The notes beneath the pieces are model-generated. The model had not been told where the DNA came from and searched no databases. It saw only the letters and a program-made list of their open reading frames with translations. This document shows positions 1 through 5,299 of a stretch of DNA of 64,000 bases, one piece after another (within the stretch, counting starts at the first letter, position 1; each line of letters begins with the position of its first letter). Source of the DNA: a virus. The translations under genes were made by a program, and so were the position numbers. The stretch covers positions 31,314-95,313 of the IMG/VR virus record IMGVR_UViG_3300037575_000021, one strand, 5' to 3'.

Positions 1-47
1 CAACCCAGATCTTCAATCTAGTGCTCTACCTGCTGAGCTAAGGATAC
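1..47 (-). tRNA. tRNA-Phe (GAA), truncated by window edge
   Basis: The 5' part of a tRNA is visible on the minus strand: acceptor 5' strand, a canonical D arm with 4-bp GCTC/GAGC stem, and an anticodon arm whose 7-nt loop TTGAAGA gives anticodon GAA. The T arm and 3' end lie outside the window. It is the last member seen of a minus-strand tRNA cluster. Confidence 0.85.
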
Positions 48-53
48 AAAATA

Positions 54-127
54 TGGTGCCTAACCACAGAATCGAACTGCGAATAGCTGATTACAAAACA
101 GCCGTTATACCATTTAACTAGTCAGGC
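54..127 (-). tRNA. tRNA-Thr (TGT)
   Basis: Acceptor strands GCCTGAC and GTTAGGC pair over seven positions and the 3' end has encoded CCA. The anticodon loop TTTGTAA gives TGT. One U-U mismatch closes the anticodon stem. The T loop is of the normal TTCGATT type. Confidence 0.8.
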
Positions 128-142
128 ATTAAAACTTATAGG

Positions 143-217
143 GGTGGCCTCACGGATTCGAACCGAGGACATACCAGACTCACAATCTGATGCAATTGAC
201 CACTCTGCCAAGGCCAC
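143..217 (-). tRNA. tRNA-His (GTG)
   Basis: Acceptor GTGGCCT pairs with AGGCCAC, discriminator C as usual for His. Anticodon loop TTGTGAG gives GTG, and the T loop is TTCGAAT. The 3' end reads CCC rather than CCA, so CCA is probably added or repaired post-transcriptionally. Confidence 0.85.
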
Positions 218-285
218 ACCTATAAGCTCTAAATAAGAACTCCCACGTAAGTTTAAAACTAAGAGGCGGGAGCCGTGTTAATTAT

Positions 286-359
286 TGGTACTAGGTGATG
301 GTAACGCTCCACCGTCGCACCGTTATCAGCGGTGTGCTCTACTTTTGAGCTAACCCAGC
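286..359 (-). tRNA. tRNA-Ile (GAT) with atypical T loop
   Basis: Acceptor GCTGGGT pairs with ACCTAGT (including G-U pairs) and CCA is encoded. The D arm is canonical, and anticodon stem CACCG/CGGTG encloses loop CTGATAA, anticodon GAT. The T stem forms (GGTGG/CCATC), but its loop is AGCGTTA instead of TTCRANY, so the usual T54/C56 D-loop contacts are absent. It may be a degenerate or specialised tRNA. Confidence 0.65.
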
Positions 360-370
360 ATTATTCTTTA

Positions 371-515
371 TGGAGCGGGCCTATGGATGCACATAGGGAT
401 CGTCCCGCATAACCTCACCTCACGGTGGCATCTAAATGTCTGGTGGAAGGCACCTTTACAGTATGTAAGTGTCTCACCGTTATCTTCATAAGACCTTCAC
501 TTATCACCAGACAAA
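371..515 (-). ncRNA. Unassigned structured RNA segment between tRNAs
   Basis: About 145 nt between tRNA-Gln and tRNA-Ile does not fold into a canonical tRNA but is strongly structured. An 8-bp stem GTCTGGTG/CACCAGAC, spaced like a tRNA acceptor stem, encloses about 57 nt without a recognisable T loop. Further 3' there is a nested hairpin with GCGGG/CCCGC and CCTATG/CATAGG stems, ending in encoded TCCA. It could be a decayed tRNA pair or an RNA of different function cut out of the tRNA precursor. Confidence 0.35.
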
Positions 516-517
516 TA

Positions 518-594
518 TGGCAGGGGTGACACGATTCGAACGTGCGATCACGGGATCAAAACCCGATGCTTTAGGCCAGCTAAGCTACACCCCG
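518..594 (-). tRNA. tRNA-Gln (TTG)
   Basis: Anticodon loop TTTTGAT within a GC stem gives TTG. The T loop is TTCGAAT, discriminator G with encoded CCA, and pair 1-72 is weak, which is a glutamine identity feature. Confidence 0.85.
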
Positions 595-605
595 ATAAAA
601 CTGTT

Positions 606-679
606 TGGAGTCCAGTATAGGATTTTAACCTATCTCTCAAGGGTTGCAGCCAAGCGCATAGTCACTCTGCCAACTGGAC
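606..679 (-). tRNA. tRNA-Cys (GCA)
   Basis: Acceptor GTCCAGT pairs with ACTGGAC, followed by TCCA (discriminator U, a Cys identity element). The anticodon loop CTGCAAC gives GCA, although the anticodon stem holds two U-U mismatches. The T arm is ATAGG/CCTAT with loop TTAAAAT. Confidence 0.75.
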
Positions 680-687
680 ATAAACTT

Positions 688-784
688 TGGCGGAAGCGTA
701 GAGATTCGAACTCTAACACCCTTTCAAGGATCGACGGTTTTCAAGACCGCTGCCAGTACCCAGACTCTTTTGGCTTACACTTCC
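688..784 (-). tRNA. tRNA-Ser (TGA)
   Basis: The class II tRNA has a long variable arm, the anticodon loop CTTGAAA gives TGA, T loop TTCGAAT, acceptor GGAAGTG/CGCTTCC, discriminator G and encoded CCA. Confidence 0.9.
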
Positions 785-795
785 TAAATTTTAAA

Positions 796-873
796 TGGTA
801 GGCCAAGGCTGATTCGAACAGCTCCTTCTACCGTTTATGAGACGGTGGCTTTAACCTATTAAGCTATTGGCCC
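796..873 (-). tRNA. tRNA-Met (CAT), first copy
   Basis: Anticodon stem ACCGT/ACGGT encloses loop CTCATAA (CAT). Acceptor GGGCCAA pairs with TTGGCCT, discriminator A, CCA encoded. It lacks the three G-C pairs in the anticodon stem of an initiator, so it looks like an elongator. Its 5' end is 2 nt from the next tRNA's CCA. Confidence 0.85.
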
Positions 874-875
874 AT

Positions 876-951
876 TGGTTGTCATGAGTGGAATTGAACC
901 ACTATCCTCTTCCTTATGAGGGAAGCGCATAAACCATTCTGCCACATGACA
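876..951 (-). tRNA. tRNA with CAT anticodon, second copy (Met or lysidine Ile2)
   Basis: Acceptor TGTCATG pairs perfectly with CATGACA, followed by A and CCA. Anticodon stem CTTCC/GGAAG holds loop CTCATAA (CAT). It differs clearly from the neighbouring CAT tRNA, so one of the two may be a tRNA-Ile with a lysidine-modified anticodon; sequence alone does not decide. Confidence 0.8.
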
Positions 952-952
952 T

Positions 953-1195
953 TTAACTTCTGGAGACAACATTGGTTTGTTGCCAGTTAGACCAGACCTC
1001 TACGGACTTGATCTTAGTTGGAGAGTATCCACTATAATCAAAGGGATCTTTCGGGCCTTTATCGGCTTCCCTGAACTTAATATCAACCTCTACAGAACTG
1101 TATGGAACCTGTGCCTTAGTGGCAAAGTCATTTTTAATTAATTCAATCACATCTCCCTGTGTAAGAGTTGTGGACTTAACTGATTTTATTTCCAT
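953..1195 (-). CDS. Small protein encoded inside the tRNA cluster
   Basis: An 80-residue protein of unknown function starts at ATG behind a strong GAGGAGG site. Its 3' end lies one nucleotide from the 5' end of the CAT tRNA at 876-951, so mRNA and tRNAs are almost certainly on one precursor and tRNA 5' processing would trim the mRNA right after its stop. The product is soluble with mixed charge and no motif I recognise. Confidence 0.7.
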   Translation of the reverse strand: MEIKSVKSTTLTQGDVIELIKNDFATKAQVPYSSVEVDIKFREADKGPKDPFDYSGYSPTKIKSVEVWSNWQQTNVVSRS

Positions 1196-1221
1196 ACAAT
1201 CCTCCTCGAATTCTTAACTTT

Positions 1222-1306
1222 TGGTGCTCCCAGAGAGACTCGAACTCTCACACCCGAAGGTACTGGAATCTAAACCCAGCGCGTCTACCAATTCCACCAC
1301 AGGAGC
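1222..1306 (-). tRNA. tRNA-Leu (TAG)
   Basis: The class II tRNA has a variable arm with a TTCG tip, the anticodon loop TTTAGAT (TAG), T loop TTCGAGT, acceptor GCTCCTG/TGGGAGC, discriminator A and encoded CCA. Confidence 0.9.
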
Positions 1307-1307
1307 T

Positions 1308-1383
1308 TGGAGCATCTAGAGGGAATCGAACCCTACTCACTATGGCTTGGAAGGCCAAGGACTAAACCCGTTAGCTTAGATGC
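1308..1383 (-). tRNA. tRNA-Gly (TCC)
   Basis: Acceptor GCATCTA pairs with TAGATGC, with the glycine discriminator U and encoded CCA. Anticodon stem TTGGC/GCCAT holds loop CTTCCAA (TCC), and the T loop is TTCGATT. Its CCA abuts the 5' end of tRNA-Leu. Confidence 0.9.
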
Positions 1384-1390
1384 TTTTAAA

Positions 1391-1409
1391 GAGACCCAAG
1401 AAGGGTCTC
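1391..1409 (-). terminator. Hairpin terminator after the Ro60-like gene
   Basis: A perfect GAGACCC/GGGTCTC stem with a 5-nt loop is followed on the minus strand by TTTAAAA. It lies between the stop codon of the Ro60-like gene and the tRNA-Gly 5' end. A second inverted repeat (AGTCCCA/TGGGACT) overlaps the stop codon itself. Confidence 0.6.
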
Positions 1410-1427
1410 ATAAGTCCCAGTATGGGA

Positions 1428-2894
1428 CTAGAACGAATAACGTTCTTTGTTAACTGTCTCCAACATCATATCAATTGGCGTTACGTTCTTGCAAGACAAG
1501 ATTGAACGCATGATAGCTGGTGAGAAACCACTTACTAGTGCAGCCCCTTTGTCATTAACAGTCACAGAGCTGTTACCCTCACGAGCTTTAATGTTCCAGA
1601 AGATGATATCAGGTAGTTCATATCCAGCTTCTTGGTATGCACTACTTGCGTACTGTAAGGCTGTCTTATTCCACTTGCCAGCATCGTGACGACCACCGTA
1701 TCCGTAAGAGTTGCCACCTGTACATGAGTCAAACTCCATGTCACTTAAGATCAAGATCTTAGTTGGCATTTCCTCTTGAGGAACTCCTGCTCGTACTGCG
1801 TTGTCAAGCACTGTTTGGAACGCTTTGGCGATATCAGTATTCATACCCCAACCAGAACGTTTGCACTGAAGCATACGATCATACAGGCTCCCGTTCAACT
1901 TAACGAGTTGTGGGCTGCCAGAGAACGTTAAGAATGTATCCTTAAACTTACCTTCAAGTCGTTCTGAGATGTATAAGCCTAAGCTCACAGCTACATCCAT
2001 ACAGGTAACAGTACCGCTTCCGCCTGCAGAGCAACCCATAGATCCACTCACATCTACCATTGGTAGGATTCGTTCATCAGAACCTCCTAGGTAATCTGGT
2101 AAAGCATCCCACTGAGCATTAGCCGCTTGTGACTCACCACGTACCATAGACTTCATGATATCGTATGGGTAAACAGCTCCAGCGTTGATCTTAACTGACT
2201 TAGCAATTTCAGGATCTTTGCTAGTCAATGCATCTAAGTATGCACGGTAACGATCTTCGCAGTTACGTAAGAATGCTTTCTGATAACGTGCTGAAGCAAC
2301 TGAAGGTAGCTTCGAGAAATCGATAGAATCGAAATCCTTAGCTGATAACTTCTGCTCAACTGTATCAGACAAGTTCTTAAGGGCTACACGCCACATCTTA
2401 GGTGTGATGTATCGACCTGTAACTTCCTGAACGTGCTTACGAAGCCCGTTAGCAATTTTCTTCTGACGAGGCATCCACTTGGCACACAGACCATCTTTAG
2501 CCTCTAATGCTGTACGGATCATCTCGTATGCAGCATACTTTGTCTTTTGGTTGGTGAAGACCAATAGGTCATCCCAACGACCAACCTCAGGAATCAAATG
2601 CATGAAGCGTAGAACCTGCGAAGGATCTGTCTTGTCTAGGTACACTAGGAAATCACGGAAAAGTTGGCGTTCACCAGCTCCACCACGAACGTCTCGTGCC
2701 CATAGCATGATTCGGGTTGCTAAATCCTTGTCGCCAGCGTTGTAGGCTGAAGACATAAGATTTACGATATTCTTACCACGAGAGGCACCCACTGCTCCAA
2801 ATAGATCTACACATGGATCCATTGAAGATAGGTTAGTTTTGCCACCGTTGGCTGTGCGGCCTTCTGTATTAAAGGCCTCCATTAATGATGTCAT
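1428..2894 (-). CDS. Ro60-like TROVE/von Willebrand A protein
   Basis: The 488-residue protein has an N-terminal helical-repeat region (RDVRGGAGER near residues 68-76, IPEVGRWDDL near 101-110) and a C-terminal vWA domain. The metal-ion site D281-V-S-G-S is intact, with a second-site TD near residue 353 and LSDMEFD near 387. This is the architecture of Ro60/Rsr, a ring protein that binds Y RNAs and misfolded RNA; the related DUF2828 family looks similar, so family assignment should be confirmed. It starts at ATG behind GGAGGG. Four Y-RNA-like units lie immediately upstream on the same strand and tRNAs immediately downstream, which strongly supports an RNA-binding role. Confidence 0.85.
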   Translation of the reverse strand: MTSLMEAFNTEGRTANGGKTNLSSMDPCVDLFGAVGASRGKNIVNLMSSAYNAGDKDLATRIMLWARDVRGGAGERQLFRDFLVYLDKTDPSQVLRFMHLIPEVGRWDDLLVFTNQKTKYAAYEMIRTALEAKDGLCAKWMPRQKKIANGLRKHVQEVTGRYITPKMWRVALKNLSDTVEQKLSAKDFDSIDFSKLPSVASARYQKAFLRNCEDRYRAYLDALTSKDPEIAKSVKINAGAVYPYDIMKSMVRGESQAANAQWDALPDYLGGSDERILPMVDVSGSMGCSAGGSGTVTCMDVAVSLGLYISERLEGKFKDTFLTFSGSPQLVKLNGSLYDRMLQCKRSGWGMNTDIAKAFQTVLDNAVRAGVPQEEMPTKILILSDMEFDSCTGGNSYGYGGRHDAGKWNKTALQYASSAYQEAGYELPDIIFWNIKAREGNSSVTVNDKGAALVSGFSPAIMRSILSCKNVTPIDMMLETVNKERYSF

Positions 2895-2924
2895 GATTGA
2901 CCCTCCTATTTATATTGAGTTTAT

Positions 2925-2953
2925 ATGGTAACACATTTTGTGTTGGTTGTCAA
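2925..2953 (-). promoter_or_regulatory. Sigma-70 promoter of the Ro60-like gene
   Basis: TTGACA and TACCAT are separated by 17 bp on the minus strand, about 30 bp before the ATG. The -35 box begins 8 bp after the last Y-like RNA, so RNA and protein can be transcribed separately. Confidence 0.7.
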
Positions 2954-2960
2954 TAGGTTC

Positions 2961-3026
2961 TGAGCAATTTTTGCTTTTCAAGGCTTCCAATAGTTTTGAA
3001 AATAGTATTTTTGCTGAAGTTGCTCA
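2961..3026 (-). ncRNA. Y-like RNA unit 4 (no tRNA module)
   Basis: A 66-nt unit is closed by a perfect 7-bp stem TTGCTCA/TGAGCAA. It shares with units 1-3 the 5' internal motif CAGCAA and the 3' motif GCAAAAA, but has no T or D arm. It sits immediately upstream of the Ro60-like gene promoter. Identification rests on shared architecture with neighbouring units, not on a database match. Confidence 0.55.
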
Positions 3027-3044
3027 TTAGTTCTAAATTGTATC

Positions 3045-3108
3045 AGGGCAAATCCTAAACGTAGTTTGATTAAAAGTCAAATGTTTTGGGTATTGCTGTA
3101 GTTGCCCT
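3045..3108 (-). ncRNA. Y-like RNA unit 3, carrying a Lys-type anticodon arm
   Basis: A 64-nt unit is closed by the 7-bp stem AGGGCAA/TTGCCCT and followed by the CTGA seen after units 1-3. It has the 5' motif ACTACAGCAA. Its centre is a 5-bp stem with a 7-nt loop, TTTGACTTTTAATCAAA (3065-3081), matching a tRNA-Lys(UUU) anticodon arm. No acceptor, D or T arms are present, so it is not a tRNA. Confidence 0.6.
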
Positions 3109-3165
3109 TTAAGTATTTATCTAGTATAAGCCCTCGTGGGAAGACCTATAGTGGATAATTAAGTC

Positions 3166-3255
3166 AGGCTAATTTGTTTGCACCATTGCAATCTCCAAAG
3201 TTGGCTGGAAATAAAGGAATCGAACCTCTAAAGTTATGTTTGCTGTAGTTAGCCT
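3166..3255 (-). ncRNA. Y-like RNA unit 2, circularly permuted tRNA mimic
   Basis: A 90-nt unit is closed by AGGCTAA/TTAGCCT. Inside, in permuted order, are a T arm (AGAGG/CCTTT, loop TTCGATT), acceptor 3' strand ATTTCCA with G and CCA, a 4-nt linker, acceptor 5' strand TGGAGAT (pairs over 7 bp with one G-U) and a reduced D-arm-like hairpin TTGCA/TGCAA. The motifs ACTACAGCAA and GCAAACAA flank the module. No anticodon arm is present; the closing stem occupies that position. Confidence 0.75.
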
Positions 3256-3267
3256 TTAAATTGTTTC

Positions 3268-3403
3268 AGGTTCCTGTTGTTTGCGTCTGCTGCTCTACCA
3301 ACTGAGCTACCCCTTGTCAATGTAAGTTTAAGTGGTCAAGGGGGCTGGACTCGAACCAGCGACCAACAGTATCCATTAGCATTATTGTTGCTGCAAGGAA
3401 CCT
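3268..3403 (-). ncRNA. Y-like RNA unit 1, circularly permuted tRNA mimic
   Basis: A 136-nt RNA is closed by the 8-bp stem AGGTTCCT/AGGAACCT. It contains, in order, a T arm (GCTGG/CCAGC, loop TTCGAGT), acceptor CCCCTTG with A and CCA, a 16-nt linker (3317-3332), acceptor CAAGGGG and a fully canonical D arm. The acceptor strands pair perfectly over 7 bp but stand in reversed order, so the gene is a tRNA opened at the anticodon. Bacterial and phage Y RNAs encoded beside Ro60 are known to contain tRNA-like domains. It has its own strong promoter 23 bp upstream. Confidence 0.85.
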
Positions 3404-3425
3404 TTAAATCTTTATCTTGGTGCCC

Positions 3426-3453
3426 ATTATACATACTTTGATGTAAAAGTCAA
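3426..3453 (-). promoter_or_regulatory. Promoter of the Y-like RNA array
   Basis: TTGACT and TATAAT lie 16 bp apart on the minus strand, with no room upstream of unit 1 for a normal tRNA 5' half. This shows the permuted order is what is transcribed, rather than a broken normal tRNA. Confidence 0.8.
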
Positions 3454-3471
3454 GCACTTTTTAAATTAATT

Positions 3472-3557
3472 TGGCGGAAGATATAGGATTCGAACCTATG
3501 CACCGTTTCCGATGTACTCCTTAGCAGGGAGCTGCGTTACCACTCTGCCAATCTTCC
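3472..3557 (-). tRNA. tRNA-Ser (GCT)
   Basis: The class II tRNA has the anticodon loop CTGCTAA (GCT), a variable arm with a GAAA-type tip, T loop TTCGAAT, acceptor GGAAGAT/ATCTTCC, discriminator G and encoded CCA. Confidence 0.9.
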
Positions 3558-3565
3558 TGAAATCT

Positions 3566-3697
3566 CTATTCAGACTTCCCTTTCTTCTTGGTTGTATCCT
3601 TCGGCTTACGTCGATAGTTAACGCCAGCGTTAGATTTATCTCCCCAAGAATGGGAAAGGAATATGTACTCAAATTCTTTTTGGTATGGTCTTGACAT
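3566..3697 (-). CDS. Small basic protein between tRNA-Ser and tRNA-Asn
   Basis: A 43-residue reading frame starts at ATG behind GGAGG (3705-3709) and encodes a product beginning MSRPYQKEFEY and ending in a lysine-rich tail. Its stop lies 8 bp from the 5' end of tRNA-Ser. Function is unknown; the clear ribosome binding site and operon-like position support it being real. Confidence 0.6.
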   Translation of the reverse strand: MSRPYQKEFEYIFLSHSWGDKSNAGVNYRRKPKDTTKKKGKSE

Positions 3698-3790
3698 AAT
3701 TTATCCTCCGTCTGATTGTAATATGCATAAATAAACCTATTATCTATGATTATAGCCCTAATATATCTTTTTATACATATTAGGAATATT

Positions 3791-3866
3791 TGGCTGGCAT
3801 AGCTGGACTCGAACCAGCATACGTCTGATTAACAGTCAGGTCGCCTACCTAGTAGCGCATATGCCA
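3791..3866 (-). tRNA. tRNA-Asn (GTT)
   Basis: Acceptor TGGCATA pairs with TATGCCA, discriminator G, CCA encoded. Anticodon loop CTGTTAA gives GTT, and the T arm is GCTGG/CCAGC with loop TTCGAGT. Confidence 0.9.
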
Positions 3867-3884
3867 ATAAATCTTCTCCCCTGA

Positions 3885-4030
3885 AAAACTGGTGGGCTTT
3901 GCGCCCACCGAAAGCAATGTTCAAGAATAAACATTACAGAGGAGGGTACTCTTTAGCCCTCAAAGGCTTAAGGATAGACCCAGCTGTTCTGGATATATTC
4001 CTAAACCCTCTAAGATTTCCGAAGATATAT
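3885..4030 (-). ncRNA. Orphan structured small RNA with promoter and terminator
   Basis: A strong promoter (4037-4064) starts an RNA of about 145 nt that ends in hairpin GGTGGGCGCAAAGCCCACC followed by AGTTTTT. No credible reading frame lies in between. A long-range pair GAGGGT/ACCCTC (near 4005-4010 and 3942-3947) encloses hairpins CCAG/CTGG and AGCC/GGCT, suggesting a multibranch fold. The family is unknown to me. Confidence 0.6.
3888..3910 (-). terminator. Terminator of the orphan small RNA
   Basis: Stem GGTGGGC/GCCCACC with a short AAA-type loop is followed on the minus strand by AGTTTTTC. Confidence 0.75.
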
Positions 4031-4036
4031 ATATTA

Positions 4037-4064
4037 AGTATATCACAATTTTTGGATTTGTCAA
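4037..4064 (-). promoter_or_regulatory. Promoter of the orphan small RNA
   Basis: TTGACA and TATACT lie 16 bp apart on the minus strand. Upstream is an AT-rich segment that is repeated almost identically at the second promoter (4410-4438). Confidence 0.75.
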
Positions 4065-4085
4065 CCCCTAAATTGAAAATAATTT
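4053..4085. repeat. Promoter-region repeat, copy 1
   Basis: About 32 bp covering the -35 box and an AT-rich upstream stretch are repeated nearly perfectly at 4428-4460. They look like duplicated promoter plus UP-type element. Confidence 0.75.
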
Positions 4086-4129
4086 CACTTTTCCTTCATA
4101 TAAGGCTTTCGCCTTCTTTCCCCACCAAT

Positions 4130-4405
4130 AGGGATCCCCTCCGGGGAAGGTCTTACTATAAGGTATAACCATTAGTAATCCTTGCGGAGCTATTAGCTAT
4201 CCTAATAGGATCTACCTTATGGGTTAAACCCTTAAGTCTATATAACTAATTCAATTAATAATCTATTCAAATCAATAACTTAAAGGTAACAACCCTTAAG
4301 GTTTAACCTATTTGATCGATCATTTGTGATTGATTAAGTGAATTAAGCTTAGTCTAAATAGTCATCCTTAAATGGAGAGCCTTTAAGTAATAACCCATAA
4401 GTGTA
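4130..4405 (-). ncRNA. Putative leader or second noncoding RNA
   Basis: The second promoter points into about 340 bp without a credible gene, reaching the small-RNA promoter. The stretch is rich in short inverted repeats such as AACCTTAAGGGTT and CCTTATAGT-type elements, and holds a GAAA-loop hairpin AAGGC/GCCTT near 4103-4116. It may be one long structured transcript reading through into the small RNA. Boundaries are a guess. Confidence 0.35.
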
Positions 4406-4409
4406 TACC

Positions 4410-4438
4410 ATTATAGCATACAAACTAGGATTTGTCAA
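4410..4438 (-). promoter_or_regulatory. Near-consensus sigma-70 promoter
   Basis: TTGACA and TATAAT are exactly 17 bp apart on the minus strand, one of the best promoters in the window, yet no gene follows for over 500 bp. Confidence 0.8.
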
Positions 4439-4460
4439 CCCCTAAATTGAAAATAATTCA
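4428..4460. repeat. Promoter-region repeat, copy 2
   Basis: Second copy of the 32-bp -35 plus upstream element found at 4053-4085; the two copies differ mainly at the last base. Confidence 0.75.
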
Positions 4461-4511
4461 AAATTAATTCGATGTGAGCATGTTACATGGCTTTATCCTC
4501 CGTGTCAAGTC

Positions 4512-4540
4512 TTGACATCTACTGGGTTATCTGTTAGTCT
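4512..4540 (+). promoter_or_regulatory. Promoter of the rightward operon starting at 4570
   Basis: TTGACA and TAGTCT lie 17 bp apart, about 30 bp before the ATG of the first plus-strand gene. Confidence 0.6.
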
Positions 4541-4569
4541 CTTACCTCCTAACTAAGAGGAGGATTGGA

Positions 4570-4989
4570 ATGAGAACAGCTATTATAGTACTATTATTGA
4601 TAATGTCAAGCAATTTATTTGCATCAGATGACAACTTTGAGCTTCACCTAGGACTGAAGACATACCATGTTGACAGATCCCCTAATGAGGATGGGTGTCT
4701 CAACGAGAGTCATGATCTAATTGGTATCAAATACGAGTACTCGATAATGGGAACCTATAGGAATACCCATTGTCGGAGGTCGTTCTACGTAGGGGGATCC
4801 TACCAGATAACGGACAGGTGGGGTGTCGATGCAACCATTGTTAGTGGGTATCCTAAAAAGATGCATAAAATAGGTAGCTTGGTTGTATTCGCATTCCCAA
4901 CCTATACCGTGGGGAACGATAAGGCGGCGGTTAGGTTTATAGTAATCCCCCATATATTGACCGGAGCTGGTCTAATCATTAAATTTTAG
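4570..4989 (+). CDS. Secreted, probably outer-membrane or periplasmic protein (paralogue of 25064-25513)
   Basis: The 139-residue product has a clean N-terminal signal peptide (hydrophobic core then LFASDD) and a body of alternating short strands. It shares with the protein at 25064-25513 the landmarks NE[ST]H[DN]LIG and Y[RK]NT-x-C-x2-SFY[VL]G, including two conserved cysteines, so the two are paralogues. A small beta barrel or lipid-A-modifying type fold is possible but unproven. Start: ATG behind GAGGAGG. Confidence 0.8.
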   Translation: MRTAIIVLLLIMSSNLFASDDNFELHLGLKTYHVDRSPNEDGCLNESHDLIGIKYEYSIMGTYRNTHCRRSFYVGGSYQITDRWGVDATIVSGYPKKMHKIGSLVVFAFPTYTVGNDKAAVRFIVIPHILTGAGLIIKF

Positions 4990-4997
4990 GAGGTATT

Positions 4998-5255
4998 ATG
5001 AGTAAAGAGAGTGTTGGGGAGTTCCACGTAGAGGTTAAGAGATTCTACATACCCTTTAAGTTCAATCTTGAGTGTCCCTCATGTGGGTACATAAATGGGG
5101 TGGATCTAGAAGATCGCTATCTATCTTACCCGGTGGCAAACAAGGTTGTGGAAGATGCGGCTTGCTGTGAGGAATGTTGTGAGGAGATCCCTTACAATCT
5201 AACCCTTAAGATTGATGTTGAGGTTAGTAGTGAATGTGTTGTTGACAGTGAGTAG
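4998..5255 (+). CDS. Small cysteine-rich protein, probable zinc ribbon
   Basis: The 85-residue protein has CPSCG near residue 26 and a later CCEECCEE cluster, giving a plausible four-cysteine zinc site. It starts at ATG behind AGGAGGT. Partner and role are unknown; it lies directly after the secreted protein gene. Confidence 0.75.
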   Translation: MSKESVGEFHVEVKRFYIPFKFNLECPSCGYINGVDLEDRYLSYPVANKVVEDAACCEECCEEIPYNLTLKIDVEVSSECVVDSE

Positions 5256-5299
5256 TATCCTGTGGTAGCCTAGAGAAAACTAAGAGGAGGGTTTATTAA

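Noticed and set aside
469-801. Open frame of 110 codons on the plus strand across the tRNA cluster
   Set aside because: It runs antisense through tRNA-Gln, tRNA-Cys and tRNA-Ser and has no ribosome binding site.
3268-3403. Permuted group I intron (permuted intron-exon tRNA)
   Set aside because: Only about 20-60 nt lie outside the tRNA halves, too little for a group I catalytic core, and no P/Q/R/S elements are seen; Y RNA architecture fits better.
3268-3403. Two-piece (permuted) tmRNA
   Set aside because: The D arm is that of a normal tRNA and there is no peptide-tag reading frame between the halves.
3899-4168. Plus-strand frame of 89 codons
   Set aside because: It crosses the small-RNA terminator, promoter and repeats, with no ribosome binding site.
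4461-4500. Start-stop (ATGTAA) behind GGAGGATAAAGCC on the minus strand
   Set aside because: A functional minimal frame is possible, but nothing downstream supports regulation and the site may be a gene remnant.
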